Shown here in pieces: positions 7,690 through 15,600 of a DNA stretch of 64,000 nt. The position numbers were made by a program, and so were the translations under genes. The notes beneath the pieces were generated by a model, which searched no databases, was not told where the DNA came from, and was given only the letters and a program-made list of their open reading frames with translations. Source of the DNA: an uncultured Bacteroidia bacterium (lineage in GTDB: Bacteria > Bacteroidota > Bacteroidia > Bacteroidales > UBA932); the NCBI GenBank assembly GCA_902785575.1, contig CACZZF010000004.1:1-64000 (forward strand). Direction: 5' to 3'. Position 1 is the first letter of the stretch. Each line of letters begins with the position of its first letter.

Positions 7690-9413
7690 TAGTCCTCAAC
7701 TTTGATGTTGTCGCAATTCTTGAATATGAAACGGTCTTCAGGCGAGGCGTTAGCGGGATAGTCAGCATCTGTGAACTCGATCTTGTTGCCCCTGAAAGTG
7801 AACCCGTCAACGCAGTACAGATTGACTATCCTGTTGTCAAAGCCACGGAAGATGTTGTTTTCCACAAGTATATTCTTGTGGTAACGGGAATGCTCCCTGT
7901 CCGGGATTCCGCTTCCCACGGCGATGACGGCGCTGCCCCATGTGGCGGAACCGTACATGCAGTTGTCGAAAACATTGTCCCGGATCACGACATCGCGGAC
8001 TCCAGACTGCTCGTACCAGTAGCGTCCGTCACCCTCGAACAGGATCGCCGTGCCAGGAGAGTGGAAGGTGTTCTTCTCGATCACAACCTTGCCTCTTGAG
8101 CCGATAAGCAGTCCCCTTGCCCGGTTGTTACCGATGTAGCATCCGCTGATCAAGACGTCGGGATACTCATCGTCCTCTGCCACGACATCCCCTTCTTCCA
8201 CTTCAGCGGGAAGTTGCTCTGTGAAAGTAACTTCCGCATATTCAGCGTTGAGATATTCGACTGCTTTGACAACCTTTCGGGTCCTTGCTTCCATTATCTG
8301 GCTATCGACAATCTCCAGAGTCATACCTGGCTTTATGAAACGAACCCCGTACTGTCCGCTGTTCTTCCAGCGCAGGAGCAACTTGTCAGGTGAGAGTATC
8401 TTATCAACCGCCATGTACCAGCCATGAACGTTCGTGGCATCGTCTTTCTGGCCTTTGAACACGCAATCGATCATCCGGATATATCCCTTGCAATTGACAA
8501 AATGGGTGGCATCCGCCGAGATGCTGATAATCCTGTCAGAACCCGGGGTCGGCTCCACGTACATCCTCAGTAACTCTATGTCCTTGGAACTCTGTGCGAT
8601 AACGCCCATTCCGCAACAATTATAGAGTTTCACATCAGTCAAGTTGAACCCGTCGCAATCAAGAAGGGTGAACGCCGGGTTGTTTCTGGTTGATGCTCCA
8701 AGAGCCATCACATTGCCGACGGTCGCTTCGCCATAGTCAGAACGGTAGAACCTGAACCTGTTCGGCCCAACCTGCGTCGCTTGGGAGGATTCTGTCCAGA
8801 TCCAATAGTCGTGGACATGGTAGGCTACTTCTTTCTTATTTTTGTCAAACTCCAGGAGGCTTGAATACGGATAGGTGTCTTTGTCGGCATCCAAGAACAC
8901 AAGGTTGCCTTCCCTGAATGTAGTCTCATAGTAATCAGGGAATTGAAGCTCGAAGAATCCTTTTCCGACAGCAGTGACCACGCCCTCCGACACAAACGCC
9001 CTCGTGAAATCAATCGTCAGATCTTTTATGGATATATTCGAACAACCCTCAAGGTTGAAAGGGGATATGTGGCCAGAGAATAGTAGCTCAGTTCCGTTGC
9101 CTTCGATAGTGAAGTCCTTCATGCCCTTCATCTGGAAAGCTATCCTCTTCATCGAAGGGTCATTGTTGCTTATGTACTGATACTCCTCGTAAGCCTTGGC
9201 CGGCTTTACCCGGACAACGCCTCCAGGCAGAACCAGTTTGGCCGCTTTCAAACGTACGCAGTCGTCAAGAGCCGCCCTGATGGCAGGCATCGCATCCTCC
9301 GATGATGCCGTGTCCATATAATCTTCCAAATAGATGGTCTGGCCTCCTTTGGAGCACCCGAGAACAGCGCATACGGCCAGAATAGCCAAAAGCAAACGAT
9401 TGAATCTCTTCAT
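7689..9413 (-). CDS. GH110-type alpha-1,3-galactosidase (right-handed beta-helix) lipoprotein
   Basis: This 574-residue lipoprotein has lipobox AVLGC (Cys20). The sequence carries the many short repeating strands of a parallel beta-helix and an overall match to bacterial alpha-1,3-galactosidase A/B proteins. That family removes the terminal alpha-galactose of blood group B or linear alpha-Gal structures. The segment FKGQKDDATNVHG (Asp324-Asp325) corresponds to the conserved acidic pair taken as catalytic in GH110. It is the third of four tightly packed leftward genes, one base from the upstream transporter and overlapping the esterase start. No SusC/SusD pair is nearby, which is unusual for a Bacteroidota glycan hydrolase. 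Another beta-helix hydrolase family is a less likely alternative. Confidence 0.8.
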   Translation of the reverse strand: MKRFNRLLLAILAVCAVLGCSKGGQTIYLEDYMDTASSEDAMPAIRAALDDCVRLKAAKLVLPGGVVRVKPAKAYEEYQYISNNDPSMKRIAFQMKGMKDFTIEGNGTELLFSGHISPFNLEGCSNISIKDLTIDFTRAFVSEGVVTAVGKGFFELQFPDYYETTFREGNLVFLDADKDTYPYSSLLEFDKNKKEVAYHVHDYWIWTESSQATQVGPNRFRFYRSDYGEATVGNVMALGASTRNNPAFTLLDCDGFNLTDVKLYNCCGMGVIAQSSKDIELLRMYVEPTPGSDRIISISADATHFVNCKGYIRMIDCVFKGQKDDATNVHGWYMAVDKILSPDKLLLRWKNSGQYGVRFIKPGMTLEIVDSQIMEARTRKVVKAVEYLNAEYAEVTFTEQLPAEVEEGDVVAEDDEYPDVLISGCYIGNNRARGLLIGSRGKVVIEKNTFHSPGTAILFEGDGRYWYEQSGVRDVVIRDNVFDNCMYGSATWGSAVIAVGSGIPDREHSRYHKNILVENNIFRGFDNRIVNLYCVDGFTFRGNKIEFTDADYPANASPEDRFIFKNCDNIKVED

Positions 9414-9414
9414 A

Positions 9415-10776
9415 TTATCCCAAAAGACCGATGATGAATATGGCCGCTATTGTAACCGGGGCCACGTATTTGATGAGAAAATAAACAATCGGGAACAGTT
9501 TGCCGGAGCTCTTGATCTTTCCTCCGTTGGTAAGCTCGTCTTTGACCGCCGCCTTATCCATCTTCCAACCGACAAAAACGCTGAAAAGAAGGGCGCCTAT
9601 AGTCATCAGGAAGTTGGAGGCGAGACGGTCACAGAAGTTGAATATCGTGTTGCCCAGCAACTTCACGTCTGAAAGCACGCCGAAGGATAGCGAGCAAAGG
9701 ATTCCTACGACCAAAGTGATGAGGAAGAGGATGATCGTGGCGTTATGCCGGGACTGTTTCTTCTCCTCAACTAAGTAAGCCACACCTACTTCCATCATTG
9801 AGATAGAAGAAGACAGGGCCGCTACCAAGATGGTTAGGAAGAACAGGATGGAGACTACGGCACTGATAACCTGGGCGCCGGCGCCCATCTTCGCGAAGAT
9901 GAAAGGAAGGGTCTCGAAAACCAGTCCGGGACCGGAACTCGGAGTGATCCCGGCGGCGAATACGGCCGGCATCACAGCGAAACCTGCGAGGATGGCGAAT
10001 AACAAATCGAAGAAGGCTGTTCCCGTTCCTGACAGAAGAATATTCTCATCCTTTCTCACATAGGACGCATAGGTCAGCATAGTGCCCACACCGAGGGACA
10101 AAGAGAAAAAGCTTTGTCCGAGAGCCGCGGCATAAGCGTCTGGGGTAAGTTTGGAGAAGTCCGGCTTGACCAGATACCTGACTCCTTCCCCGGCTCCTGG
10201 CAAAGTCATGGAATAAATCGCTATGATCACTATCAGGACGAACAGTACCGGAATAGAGACCTTGCTGAATCTCTCAATCCCTTTATTGACCCCGAAGTAC
10301 ACTATCAAAGCGGTCAAAAAGAGGAAGACCATCATGCACACGAGTGGCCACCATGTTGAGGATGAGAAGGTTCCGAACATGGCGGTGACAGATTCGGCGT
10401 TATCTGGTTGGAACTGGAGGGCGAGAGCCTTGCATAAAAACGCGAAAGACCAGCCTCCCACAACACTGTAGTAAGATAGGATAATCAACGGGGAGAGCAC
10501 CGTCAACAGTCCCAGCCATTTCCAGGCGGTTCCTGGAGCAAGGGCGTTCATCGCCCCGAATGTTCCCTGATGCGTCCTGCGGCCGATAATCGTCTCGGAA
10601 AGCATGATCGGCAACGACAACAGGAAACAGCAGATAATATATACCAGGATGAACGCGGCTCCACCATATTCCCCGACAATGAAGGGGAACCTCCAGATGT
10701 TGCCAAGGCCTATGGCTGATCCGGCCATGGCCATTATAACCGCGGCGCGGCTTCCGAAATGCTCCCTTTGTGTCAT
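9415..10776 (-). CDS. Sodium-dependent SNF/NSS-family transporter, copy 2
   Basis: This 453-residue inner-membrane protein has about 11-12 helices. The N-terminus carries the NSS signature FGSRAAVIMAMAGSAIGLGNIWRFPF... (first part shown), the unwound TM1 that binds sodium and substrate. The family imports amino acids and related compounds with Na+; bacterial members such as MhsT and LeuT give the model, but the substrate here cannot be read. It overlaps the first copy by four bases (ATGA) and is clearly its tandem paralog. The next gene encodes the GH110 galactosidase, a pairing with no obvious metabolic logic unless an amino-sugar or glycopeptide-derived amino acid is taken up. Confidence 0.88.
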   Translation of the reverse strand: MTQREHFGSRAAVIMAMAGSAIGLGNIWRFPFIVGEYGGAAFILVYIICCFLLSLPIMLSETIIGRRTHQGTFGAMNALAPGTAWKWLGLLTVLSPLIILSYYSVVGGWSFAFLCKALALQFQPDNAESVTAMFGTFSSSTWWPLVCMMVFLFLTALIVYFGVNKGIERFSKVSIPVLFVLIVIIAIYSMTLPGAGEGVRYLVKPDFSKLTPDAYAAALGQSFFSLSLGVGTMLTYASYVRKDENILLSGTGTAFFDLLFAILAGFAVMPAVFAAGITPSSGPGLVFETLPFIFAKMGAGAQVISAVVSILFFLTILVAALSSSISMMEVGVAYLVEEKKQSRHNATIILFLITLVVGILCSLSFGVLSDVKLLGNTIFNFCDRLASNFLMTIGALLFSVFVGWKMDKAAVKDELTNGGKIKSSGKLFPIVYFLIKYVAPVTIAAIFIIGLLG

Positions 10777-12062
10777 AACACGAAATTTGAGATGAATATG
10801 ATGACGACCACAATCGGGGCTACGTACCGGACGAGGAAGTAGAATACGTCGAATATCTTATTGTTGACGGTTCCACGGTTGGTAATCTCCTCCCGGACGG
10901 CCTCCTTTTTCATTTTCCAGCCGACGAAGAGGACAACCAGAAGCACACCGGCAGTCAGCAGGAAATTGGAAGAGAACGCGTCCACTTTGCCGAACGCGTT
11001 CATGGAGAACACGCTGGCGATGCCGAGAACCCACGCCAAAAGGAACACCAGCAAGCATGCCGTGCGCCTTTTGATTCCTTTCTCCTCAACAAGGAAAGCC
11101 ACGCCCACCTCGATGAGGGAAATGCTGGAAGTCATGGCCGCGACAACCACAGAGAAAAAGAATAGCACGGCGACAATTGTGCCGATTATCGGATACGAGG
11201 CGCCCATCCCTGAGAAGACATGCGGCAGGGTCTCGTAGACAAGGCCAGGGCCGCTGCTCGGGGCGATTCCAGCGGAGAACACGGCCGGCATAATAGCGAA
11301 TCCGGCCAGGATAGAGAACAACAAAGCCGCCAAAACGGTTCCTACACCAGAAGCCACAAGGTTCTCATCCTTATGGACATACGAGGAATATGTCACCACG
11401 ATTCCCATACCGAGGGACATCGAATAGAAGCTTTGTCCGAGAGCGAATGCGAAGGTCCTTCCGGTAAGTTTTGAGAAATCAGGCTTGACCAAGTATTCTA
11501 CTCCCTTTTCAGCCCCCGGCATATTCACTGAATAAATCATTATCAGCACAATGAGGACGAAAAGGAGGGGAATGGATATCTTATTGAACTTCTCTATACC
11601 GTCCTTGACTCCGAACGCGACGATGCCTGCGGAACAGGCGAGGAAAATCGTGTTGAAGATGAGCGGAACCCATCCCGTGGGACGGAACTCGCCGAAATTC
11701 AATGTGAAAGACTTGAAGAAATATTCAATTGACCATCCTCCGACGATGCTGTAATAGGAGACGATGACCATCGGGGTTATGACTCCCAAATAGCCAAGGG
11801 CCATCCAACCGCTACGAGGAGCCAGCTGCTTCATGGCCCCGATCGCATTGGCGTGAGTACCTCGCCCTATAACAGCCTCAGACAGGAATATCGGGAAAGA
11901 CAGGATGAAGGAGCAGAGGATATAGACCAGGATAAAAGCCGCTCCACCGTATTCCCCGACCATATAGGGGAAACGCCAGATATTGCCCAGCCCAATCGCC
12001 GAGCCGGCCATCGCCATAATCACAGCCGCTCTGCTGCCGAAATGGTCTCTTGTTGTCGCCAT
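10773..12062 (-). CDS. Sodium-dependent SNF/NSS-family transporter, copy 1
   Basis: This 429-residue protein has the same NSS TM1 signature (AGSAIGLGNIWRFPY) and similar helices as the following gene. It is the first gene of the transporter-transporter-GH110-esterase run. The C-terminus is slightly shorter than that of its paralog, and both end in a hydrophobic helix (IVVVIIFISNFVL here). Two adjacent NSS paralogs could act on different substrates or form a heteromer; neither can be told from sequence. The upstream intergenic DNA holds hairpin repeats instead of a recognisable promoter, so transcription may come through from folA-thyA. Confidence 0.87.
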   Translation of the reverse strand: MATTRDHFGSRAAVIMAMAGSAIGLGNIWRFPYMVGEYGGAAFILVYILCSFILSFPIFLSEAVIGRGTHANAIGAMKQLAPRSGWMALGYLGVITPMVIVSYYSIVGGWSIEYFFKSFTLNFGEFRPTGWVPLIFNTIFLACSAGIVAFGVKDGIEKFNKISIPLLFVLIVLIMIYSVNMPGAEKGVEYLVKPDFSKLTGRTFAFALGQSFYSMSLGMGIVVTYSSYVHKDENLVASGVGTVLAALLFSILAGFAIMPAVFSAGIAPSSGPGLVYETLPHVFSGMGASYPIIGTIVAVLFFFSVVVAAMTSSISLIEVGVAFLVEEKGIKRRTACLLVFLLAWVLGIASVFSMNAFGKVDAFSSNFLLTAGVLLVVLFVGWKMKKEAVREEITNRGTVNNKIFDVFYFLVRYVAPIVVVIIFISNFVL

Positions 12063-12079
12063 TTGTCTTATTCGTTATT

Positions 12080-12163
12080 AGATTCTTCGCTTCGCAGATT
12101 CTTCGCTTCGCTCAGAATGACAAAGATGTCATGCTGAGGAGGTTCTCAACCTCCGAAGCATCT
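12080..12163. repeat. Intergenic hairpin repeats (truncated T-type, full T-type and G-type)
   Basis: Three units lie here. A truncated AGATTCTTCGCTTCGC occupies 12080-12095. A full unit occupies 12096-12122, with AGATTCTTCG...CTCAGAATGACA ends. A unit in reverse orientation occupies 12127-12163, with ends AGATGCTTCG...CTCAGCATGACA and an inner hairpin GGAGGTT-gag-AACCTCC. The last unit ends inside the folA stop codon. See the finding on covariation. Confidence 0.85.
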
Positions 12164-12654
12164 TATTTCCTTTTGTAAATCGTGAACTCGTAGCCGTAGC
12201 CGGTCTCGGGATCGACAGCGACGGGGGTTGTGGACTCGACTTCCCAGATAGCGGGGTCTATCACGGGGAAGAAGGTGTCGGCGTCCTCGATTGTGGTATG
12301 GACATGGGTGATATAAAGCTTGTCAGCGGTCGGAAGAGCCTGACGATAAGTCTCACCACCTCCCATGACAAAGACCTTATCTCCATCGACCACGCTGTAA
12401 GCCTCCTCGAGACTGCCCACCTCTTTGACTCCCTCCGGCTTGTCGGGCCAAGGGAAAATGGATATGACGACATTGTCTCGCTTCGGAAGCGGCTTACCTC
12501 CAATGGATTGGAATGTCATCCAACCCATAATCACGGGGCATCCTGTCGTTGTCTGGCGGAAATATTTCATGTCTTCCGCGATATGCCAAAGCAGGGCGTT
12601 AGCTTTTCCGATGGCTCGATTATCCGCTATCGCGACTATTATACATTTTTCCAT
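12163..12654 (-). CDS. folA: Dihydrofolate reductase
   Basis: This 163-residue cytoplasmic enzyme reduces dihydrofolate to tetrahydrofolate with NADPH. It recycles the dihydrofolate made by thymidylate synthase, whose gene is just upstream. The DHFR fold is clear: IIVAIADNRAIG, the acidic residue in AEDMKYF, PVIMG, KPLPKRDNVV and VFVMGGGETYRQ. Two places differ from the common family pattern. LPW is LLW, and the IMGRKT/IMGRHT loop that contacts the NADPH 2'-phosphate is IMGWMT, with Trp replacing the Arg. This could alter cofactor preference or trimethoprim response. Flanking hairpin repeats lie on both sides of the gene. Confidence 0.93.
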   Translation of the reverse strand: MEKCIIVAIADNRAIGKANALLWHIAEDMKYFRQTTTGCPVIMGWMTFQSIGGKPLPKRDNVVISIFPWPDKPEGVKEVGSLEEAYSVVDGDKVFVMGGGETYRQALPTADKLYITHVHTTIEDADTFFPVIDPAIWEVESTTPVAVDPETGYGYEFTIYKRK

Positions 12655-12681
12655 ATTCTTTTCTTTTTGTTCGTTTTCACT

Positions 12682-12727
12682 AGATTCTTCGCTTCGCTCA
12701 GAATGACAGTTGGCGTTCAGGATGACA
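12682..12727. repeat. Intergenic hairpin repeat between thyA and folA
   Basis: A full T-type unit occupies 12682-12708 (AGATTCTTCG...CTCAGAATGACA). It is followed by a partial end CAGGATGACA (12718-12727) belonging to the C-type variant. The partial end finishes one base before the thyA stop codon. Confidence 0.8.
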
Positions 12728-12728
12728 T

Positions 12729-13523
12729 TTAGACCGCCACGGGGGCCTTGATGGCAGGCCAGGGGTCGTAACCTTCAAGTGTAAAATCCTCGTAGACAAA
12801 ATCATAAATGCTCTTCACATCCGGATTAAGGACCATTTTCGGAAGAGGTCGAGGCTGCCTTGAGAGTTGCTCATTGACCTGGTCGAAATGGTTTAGATAG
12901 ATATGGGTGTCTCCGGTGGTGTGGATGAACTCACCTGGCTTCAGACCGCAAACTTGGGCGATCATCATGGTCAGGAGGGCATAGGAAGCGATATTGAACG
13001 GGACGCCGAGGAAGGTATCCGCGCTGCGCTGGTAGAGTTGGCAAGACAGTTTCCCGTCAGCGACATAAAACTGGAACAGGCAATGGCAAGGCGGAAGAGC
13101 CATCTTGTCGACCTCTCCGGGATTCCATGCGGAGACAAGTATCCTACGGGAATCGGGATTGTTCTTGATAGTCTCCACAACCTGCGTCAACTGGTCTATA
13201 GAGCGGCCGTCCGGAGCTGGCCAGGAACGCCATTGGTGTCCGTAAACGGGCCCAAGATCACCGTTCTCATCCGCCCATTCATCCCATATAGAGACACCAT
13301 GATCCTTCAGGTATTTGATGTTAGTGTCTCCTGAGATAAACCAGAGGAGCTCATAGATAATAGACTTTAGATGAACTTTTTTAGTGGTCAGCAGAGGGAA
13401 ACCCTCCGACAGGTCAAATCTCATCTGATGGCCGAAAACAGACTTCGTGCCGACCCCGGTGCGGTCATGCTTGACCACACCTTCGTCCATAATCCTTCTC
13501 AACAAGTCCAGATACTGTCTCAT
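12729..13523 (-). CDS. thyA: Thymidylate synthase
   Basis: This 264-residue cytoplasmic enzyme makes dTMP from dUMP and methylenetetrahydrofolate. It has the usual length of the short ThyA form and the catalytic Cys in [13 protein letters not shown]. Other family segments are [18 protein letters not shown] at the N-terminus, SWNPG-equivalent [31 protein letters not shown] and the C-terminal [13 protein letters not shown]. It overlaps galM by four bases upstream and is followed by folA, the standard thyA-folA pairing. Nothing unusual in the sequence. Confidence 0.96.
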   Translation of the reverse strand: MRQYLDLLRRIMDEGVVKHDRTGVGTKSVFGHQMRFDLSEGFPLLTTKKVHLKSIIYELLWFISGDTNIKYLKDHGVSIWDEWADENGDLGPVYGHQWRSWPAPDGRSIDQLTQVVETIKNNPDSRRILVSAWNPGEVDKMALPPCHCLFQFYVADGKLSCQLYQRSADTFLGVPFNIASYALLTMMIAQVCGLKPGEFIHTTGDTHIYLNHFDQVNEQLSRQPRPLPKMVLNPDVKSIYDFVYEDFTLEGYDPWPAIKAPVAV

Positions 13524-14569
13524 ACCACAGAGAATTGCCAGATGATAGCCTCTTCAAAAGTATCCTCAGGACGCAGGACCGTGGTCGGGTACTCGGGTTT
13601 GTTCGGAGAATCAGGGCAGTGCTGGCACTCAATGGCTACTCCTTCGTAGTCAAAATAGGAACGGCCGCATTTACCCATGGGGCAACCCGCAAGCCAGTTA
13701 CCAGTGTAGACCTGGACAGCGGGCTGGGTAGTCAGCACCTCCAGCAGACGGCCGCTCTGGGGGGAATACAGCTTGGCGGCGGACTGCAGCTGGCCAGGCT
13801 CGTAACCATTTATCATCCAGCAGTTGTCATATCCCTTACCATACTTCAAAGCGGGGAAATCATCCTTGATTTCGGCTCCAATCTTCTTGAATTCCTGGAA
13901 ATCCATAGGGGTTCCGGCGACAGGATCCGGCTCACCAAGCGGGATCAGGGTCTCGTCGGTCGGAAGGTATACGGAAGCATTGAGTTTCAACTCGTGGCCG
14001 AGAATATCCCCATTGCCTTCTCCGTTGAGGTTGAAATAAGCATGATTGGTAAGATTGATGACGGTGGCCTTGTCCGACCTGGCGGTCAGATAGAGCTTGA
14101 GAGCGTTGTCATCTCCCCACTCGTAACGTGCGACAACCTTCACGTTGCCCGGATATCCGGCCTCGCCATCCTCCGCGAAATACATGAACTCTACGGCATC
14201 CTCAGCTATCCTGCTGTCCCACACTTGGTTCTGAAATCCTTGAGGACCTCCGTGAAGGTGGTTGGGACCATTGTTAATAGGCAGGGTATATTCGACACCG
14301 TCAAGGGTGAATTTCCCTTTGGCGATCCTGTTGGCGTACCTTCCAGGACATTTTCCGGCACAGGGGCCGTCAGCGAAATAGCTGGCCGCGTCAGGATATC
14401 CCAAGACCACATCAGCAAGTTTTCCGTCCTTGTCCGGGACAGCTATGGAGACGATTCCGGCTCCGACACTCGAGAGCCTGACGAAGGCGCCGCTCCCGTT
14501 CTGGATGGTGTAAAGAATAATCTCTTTTCCGTCAGGGCCATTGCCCCAAATTTCCTTTGTGATCTTCAT
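13520..14569 (-). CDS. galM: Aldose 1-epimerase (mutarotase)
   Basis: This 349-residue enzyme interconverts alpha and beta anomers of galactose and glucose, feeding galactokinase. Catalytic segments are [11 protein letters not shown] (His acid), the YTGNWL loop and the C-terminal [13 protein letters not shown] with the catalytic Glu. The [13 protein letters not shown]-terminal strand pair is typical. No signal peptide is visible, so it acts in the cytoplasm. It starts 11 bases after the thioredoxin-like lipoprotein gene and overlaps thyA by four. With galK at 21-22 kb and the GH110 alpha-galactosidase at 8 kb it fits a galactose-salvage capacity spread over the window. Confidence 0.93.
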   Translation of the reverse strand: MKITKEIWGNGPDGKEIILYTIQNGSGAFVRLSSVGAGIVSIAVPDKDGKLADVVLGYPDAASYFADGPCAGKCPGRYANRIAKGKFTLDGVEYTLPINNGPNHLHGGPQGFQNQVWDSRIAEDAVEFMYFAEDGEAGYPGNVKVVARYEWGDDNALKLYLTARSDKATVINLTNHAYFNLNGEGNGDILGHELKLNASVYLPTDETLIPLGEPDPVAGTPMDFQEFKKIGAEIKDDFPALKYGKGYDNCWMINGYEPGQLQSAAKLYSPQSGRLLEVLTTQPAVQVYTGNWLAGCPMGKCGRSYFDYEGVAIECQHCPDSPNKPEYPTTVLRPEDTFEEAIIWQFSVV

Positions 14570-14580
14570 ATCATTAGTGT

Positions 14581-15534
14581 TTAAATATTCTCAAGATAAG
14601 GGAGGACCTTCTCAATCGGAGCGTCTTTCATAACCACCTTCTTGTCTTTGTCCAAAAGATATAACGAAGGGATAGCCCGGACGTTGTAAGTCAAGTCTTT
14701 CCGGATGGTATAGTCCTGATCGTAACCATTTGTCCACGCCTTGGGATATTCCGAAGCCAAGGCTTTCCACTTGTCAACCTCGAGATCGATGTACAGGTTG
14801 ACCACCGTGAGCTTGCCAGTACTGATCGCCTCATTAAAACGCTCGTTTCCAGTAAGGGTAGATATCACCTCCTCGCAATTGGGGCAACCGGGATTGGAGA
14901 AAAGCAGCAGGACATTGTCAGACTTTATCCCGTAAAGGGTCAGGACCCTGCCGTCAAGACCTGTGAACTTTATGTCCGCGGCCTTGGTCCCAACTTGGTT
15001 CAAGGAACACATCTGCACATCCCTTGAATATGCGGGTTTCATATCTTCGGGGGTCAGATCCGAATTGACCAGACCCTTGATATAAGGCAGGTACAAATCC
15101 TCGTCACGCACCGGGGAATTAGGGTCGTAAAGATATTTCCCGACCATCCTCAAAAAATAATCGTACACGTTTGAAGATGGATTCTTAGCCTGGAAATCAT
15201 TGACTTTCTGGAAGAAAGCGTCCATTGCCTTGATAGCGACAGGGCGTTCGCACACGGTTTCCAGTATCGTAACAAACCGGCCTACTGCAGATTCGACATC
15301 GTCCGCGGGAACGCCATTGACCAAAGAAGAGTCGCAAGGATATGTTCCCGAGAGAAAGGCGTCCCAGAAATGGGTCGCGACGTATCCCGCGATTTCCTGC
15401 GGATCAGTCACGACAGAAGGCACCTGAGGTGGTGGCGGGAAGCTCCGGAGCGTCGGGGTCTTAACCTTTCCGCCGCAAGAGGCGAGAAGGATAACCGCTG
15501 CCAGAATTATGGAAAACCCTCGAAAAACCCGCAT
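14581..15534 (-). CDS. Thioredoxin-like lipoprotein (DUF5106-like N-terminus)
   Basis: The open frame starts at 15555, but an ATG at 15534 gives MRVFRGFSIILAAVILLASC, a better lipoprotein signal. A TAAATTTG box at 15557-15564 leaves room only for that start. The resulting 317-residue protein has an N-terminal helical region of DUF5106 type and a C-terminal thioredoxin fold with NPGCPNCEE (CPNC redox pair) and the cis-proline segment RAIPSLYLL. It is probably a periplasm-facing thiol oxidoreductase of the TlpA/ResA kind; its partner is unknown. It is the first gene of the leftward galM-thyA-folA run. Confidence 0.8.
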   Translation of the reverse strand: MRVFRGFSIILAAVILLASCGGKVKTPTLRSFPPPPQVPSVVTDPQEIAGYVATHFWDAFLSGTYPCDSSLVNGVPADDVESAVGRFVTILETVCERPVAIKAMDAFFQKVNDFQAKNPSSNVYDYFLRMVGKYLYDPNSPVRDEDLYLPYIKGLVNSDLTPEDMKPAYSRDVQMCSLNQVGTKAADIKFTGLDGRVLTLYGIKSDNVLLLFSNPGCPNCEEVISTLTGNERFNEAISTGKLTVVNLYIDLEVDKWKALASEYPKAWTNGYDQDYTIRKDLTYNVRAIPSLYLLDKDKKVVMKDAPIEKVLPYLENI

Positions 15535-15556
15535 AAAGAAAACAGTTATTCTCACA

Positions 15557-15564
15557 AATTTACT
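15557..15564 (-). promoter_or_regulatory. -7 box TAAATTTG of the thioredoxin-like lipoprotein operon
   Basis: Minus-strand TAAATTTG matches TAnnTTTG and lies 22 bases before the chosen ATG (15534). Its position rules against the ATG at 15555. The 45-base spacer to the divergent gene at 15601 also holds a weaker rightward TATCTTCG. Confidence 0.5.
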
Positions 15565-15600
15565 TAAAACTTATCAGATTTCTTTATCTTCGTCCCACAA

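Noticed and set aside
13535..14584. Open frame of 349 codons antisense to galM.
   Set aside because: It mirrors galM exactly and has no recognisable domain or start context.
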